DNA of 40,605 nucleotides from Erwinia typographi (lineage in GTDB: Bacteria > Pseudomonadota > Gammaproteobacteria > Enterobacterales > Enterobacteriaceae), in the NCBI RefSeq assembly GCF_000773975.1, contig NZ_JRUQ01000022.1, forward strand, positions 1-40,605, written 5' to 3'. This document shows, piece by piece, positions 39,343 to 40,605 of the stretch. Both the position numbers and the translations under genes were made by a program. A model generated the notes under the pieces. That model was not told the DNA's origin, did not search any database, and saw only the letters and a list, made by a program, of their open reading frames with translations. Each line of letters starts with the position of its first letter. Positions within the stretch are counted from its first letter, which is position 1.

Positions 39343-39561
39343 ATGACAGATAAACTTCTCACTAAAACTGATTATCTGATGCGTTTAAGACGCTGTCGGT
39401 CAATCGATACCCTTGAACGCGTGATCGAAAAAAACAAATACGAATTATCCGATAATGAGCTGGCCGTATTTTATTCCGCTGCGGATCACCGTCTGGCTGA
39501 ACTGACTATGAATAAGCTCTACGACAAAATCCCTGTATCCGTGTGGAAATTCGTCCGATAG
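39343..39561 (+). CDS. hha: Haemolysin-expression modulator Hha
   Basis: A 72-residue protein nearly identical to E. coli Hha ([45 protein letters not shown]). It binds the H-NS dimerisation region and helps silence horizontally acquired genes and virulence or biofilm functions. It is co-transcribed with tomB, an antitoxin-like partner. Several AT-rich islands in this window would be natural targets of the Hha/H-NS complex. Confidence 0.97.
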   Translation: MTDKLLTKTDYLMRLRRCRSIDTLERVIEKNKYELSDNELAVFYSAADHRLAELTMNKLYDKIPVSVWKFVR

Positions 39562-39921
39562 GTTTAGCGTCTGAATGATGTGTTGGCTGGCATTGAGCGG
39601 CAACATGGGGTCGCCCTCCTGCCAGCTAAGTTTTATCCACAAAAACTTTTCTCTTCAATGCATTAAATGCATAAAGTTAAACATGCCGGCTGTATAATTT
39701 ACGTTTTGACCCTCTTCAGAAGGCATGTCAGCGCTACCAGCTATTCAGGTGGGTAATCGATTGCATCCAAAAAGCGGAGCATGGATTCGAGCTGACTAAT
39801 ATGACAACTTTCCCTGCTTTCTGTGTTAAACCTTTTCTCCTGTTACAGAGACTGGCGTTGCGTAAGCGCCAGAGGGATTAGTGCAAGCCGTTCGCTCGTC
39901 TACGAAAGGATTAAATACGAT
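39562..39921. other. Intergenic region between hha and the RidA-like gene
   Basis: No gene is supported in these 360 bases. It holds the first copy of a ~55-base repeat (39618-39671) and a possible promoter with TATAAT at about 39692. The minus-strand frame reading leftward through the repeat runs into the 3' end of hha antisense and is probably not a gene, though it may be a decayed fragment. Confidence 0.45.
39618..39671 (+). repeat. Diverged repeat, copy A
   Basis: Begins CCTGCCAGCTAAG-TTTT and ends TTCAATGCA-TAAA-TGCA. Copy B at 40448-40503 has the same end blocks at the same spacing, with a diverged middle. Confidence 0.65.
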
Positions 39922-40317
39922 ATGACTGACAGAAAATTCATTATTCCTGCCTCTATGCGGGAGCTTTCTGAACGAACGGGCTATGTCCCCGCCGTGCTGG
40001 TCGGTAAGACGCTTTATTGTGCCGGACAGGTGGGCCGGACGAGTGAACTCGAAGTGATTACAGACCCTGAACAACAATTCATTGCCTGCTGGCGTAATCT
40101 GGAATTAGTGTTGAATGAAGCGGGTTGCAGCTTTGATGACGTGGTTGAGATGACCACCTATCACGTTGATATGGCAAAACACATGGATACCTTTCGGCGT
40201 GTCAAGGATAAGCTTTTCCCACGCGGTAGAAGCGCGTGGACCTGTGTCGGTGTGACCAACCTGGCGCATCCGGGGCTGCTGGTGGAAATAAAATGTGTTG
40301 CCTGTCCGCCCTGGTGA
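39922..40317 (+). CDS. RidA-family (YjgF/YER057c) protein
   Basis: A 131-residue single-domain Rid protein. The family fold is shown by TLYCAGQVGR, the helix QQFIACWRNLELVLNEAGCSFDDVVEMTTYHVDM and the C-terminal strand LVEIKCVAC. RidA proteins deaminate reactive enamine/imine intermediates using an Arg (Arg105 in E. coli). Here that position appears to be Trp106 in RSAWTCVGV, so deaminase activity is doubtful and it fits the non-RidA Rid subgroups. The ATG at 39922 has AAAGGA upstream; the frame is open further but without support. It is flanked by two copies of a repeat, suggesting an inserted cassette. Confidence 0.85.
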   Translation: MTDRKFIIPASMRELSERTGYVPAVLVGKTLYCAGQVGRTSELEVITDPEQQFIACWRNLELVLNEAGCSFDDVVEMTTYHVDMAKHMDTFRRVKDKLFPRGRSAWTCVGVTNLAHPGLLVEIKCVACPPW

Positions 40318-40447
40318 CGGACATAAGACACGCCAGCGATGAGCGCCCTGAGTGATTCACAAAAGTGTTATCGCCACATTTTCAAGGTACGAAAACAAAG
40401 GGGATTATAGAGTGGGCATCATGCAGTTAGCAGAATTGGGTGGGGGC

Positions 40448-40503
40448 CCTGCCAGCTAAGGTTTTTAGAATAAACCCGATGTATTTCAATGCACTAAAAA
40501 GCA
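40448..40503 (+). repeat. Diverged repeat, copy B
   Basis: Shares the first 13 bases CCTGCCAGCTAAG and the block TTCAATGCA-TAAA with copy A about 830 bases upstream; the middle ~25 bases differ. Confidence 0.65.
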
Positions 40504-40569
40504 GTGAGGCAATGAATTTGTATCACCAAATGATGACACTGGCAAGCCGTTTTCTCATGCGACAGACAC

Positions 40570-40592
40570 AAAAAAGGCCGGGTTGCCGAGCC
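40570..40592 (-). terminator. Possible terminator at the right edge
   Basis: On the minus strand a short imperfect stem GGCTCGG/CCCGGCC with loop CAA is followed by six T. It may end a gene located beyond the window. Confidence 0.45.
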
Positions 40593-40605
40593 TGTACATA
40601 GATTT

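Noticed and set aside
39445..39642. A 65-codon minus-strand frame antisense to the end of hha
   Set aside because: Most of it is antisense to the very conserved hha coding region and it has no ribosome binding site. Only the part in the repeat is of interest, and it is reported as a repeat.

Overview
The window looks like a chromosomal segment of a plant-associated member of the Enterobacterales, most likely Erwinia or a close relative such as Pantoea. About three quarters of the genes follow the Escherichia coli ybbO-to-hha backbone: ybbO, cnoX, qmcA, ybbJ, cueR/copA, ybaP, chiX, ybaK, ushA, fsr, ybaL, gsk, hemH, adk, htpG, recR, ybaB, dnaX, apt, ybaN, priC, rsmS, acrR/acrAB, tomB, hha. Protein lengths and motifs match those families closely. 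Genes I would expect from E. coli but do not find are fetAB, ybaS/ybaT, ybaQ, aes and mscK. I judged the organism from gene content and recalled family sequences, not from a database search.

Layout. 1-432 (minus) is the N-terminal part of a large Ig-like repeat protein that continues past the left edge; a 600-base AT-rich gap follows. 1034-4211 holds ybbO, cnoX and qmcA-ybbJ. 4303-7317 is the divergent copper pair cueR/copA, with a CueR operator and a likely programmed frameshift that would make a short copper chaperone. 7409-8865 holds ybaP and ybaK, with the sRNA ChiX between them on the minus strand. 8862-10251 is a divergent LysR regulator and PACE-family efflux protein. 10315-18452 holds ushA, fsr, ybaL, gsk, hemH and adk.

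The most interesting accessory block is 18545-22560, inserted between adk and htpG. Four minus-strand genes encode a PP-loop ATPase, a Nudix hydrolase, a small class-V-like PLP enzyme and an EamA permease, with a divergent LysR regulator. This composition and order match the ycfABCD cluster for 6-thioguanine, the thioamide purine antimetabolite and virulence factor of Erwinia amylovora. The last three genes overlap. A perfect hairpin followed by five U lies between the first and second genes and may set their ratio.

22640-30439 is housekeeping DNA: chaperone (htpG, with a sigma-32 promoter), recombination and replication (recR, ybaB, dnaX with an intact gamma-subunit frameshift signal, priC), purine salvage (apt) and small membrane or regulatory proteins. 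30439-34934 is the acrR/acrAB multidrug efflux locus, with its operator.

35046-38175 is a zinc-starvation island. Two copies of one 15-base Zur-like operator flank it. One drives the zinc-independent ribosomal proteins rpmE2 and rpmJ2. The other drives a metal ABC transporter operon whose first gene is an overlooked 42-codon membrane peptide. The right end carries a hypothetical gene, tomB-hha, and a RidA-like gene bracketed by two diverged copies of a ~55-base sequence.
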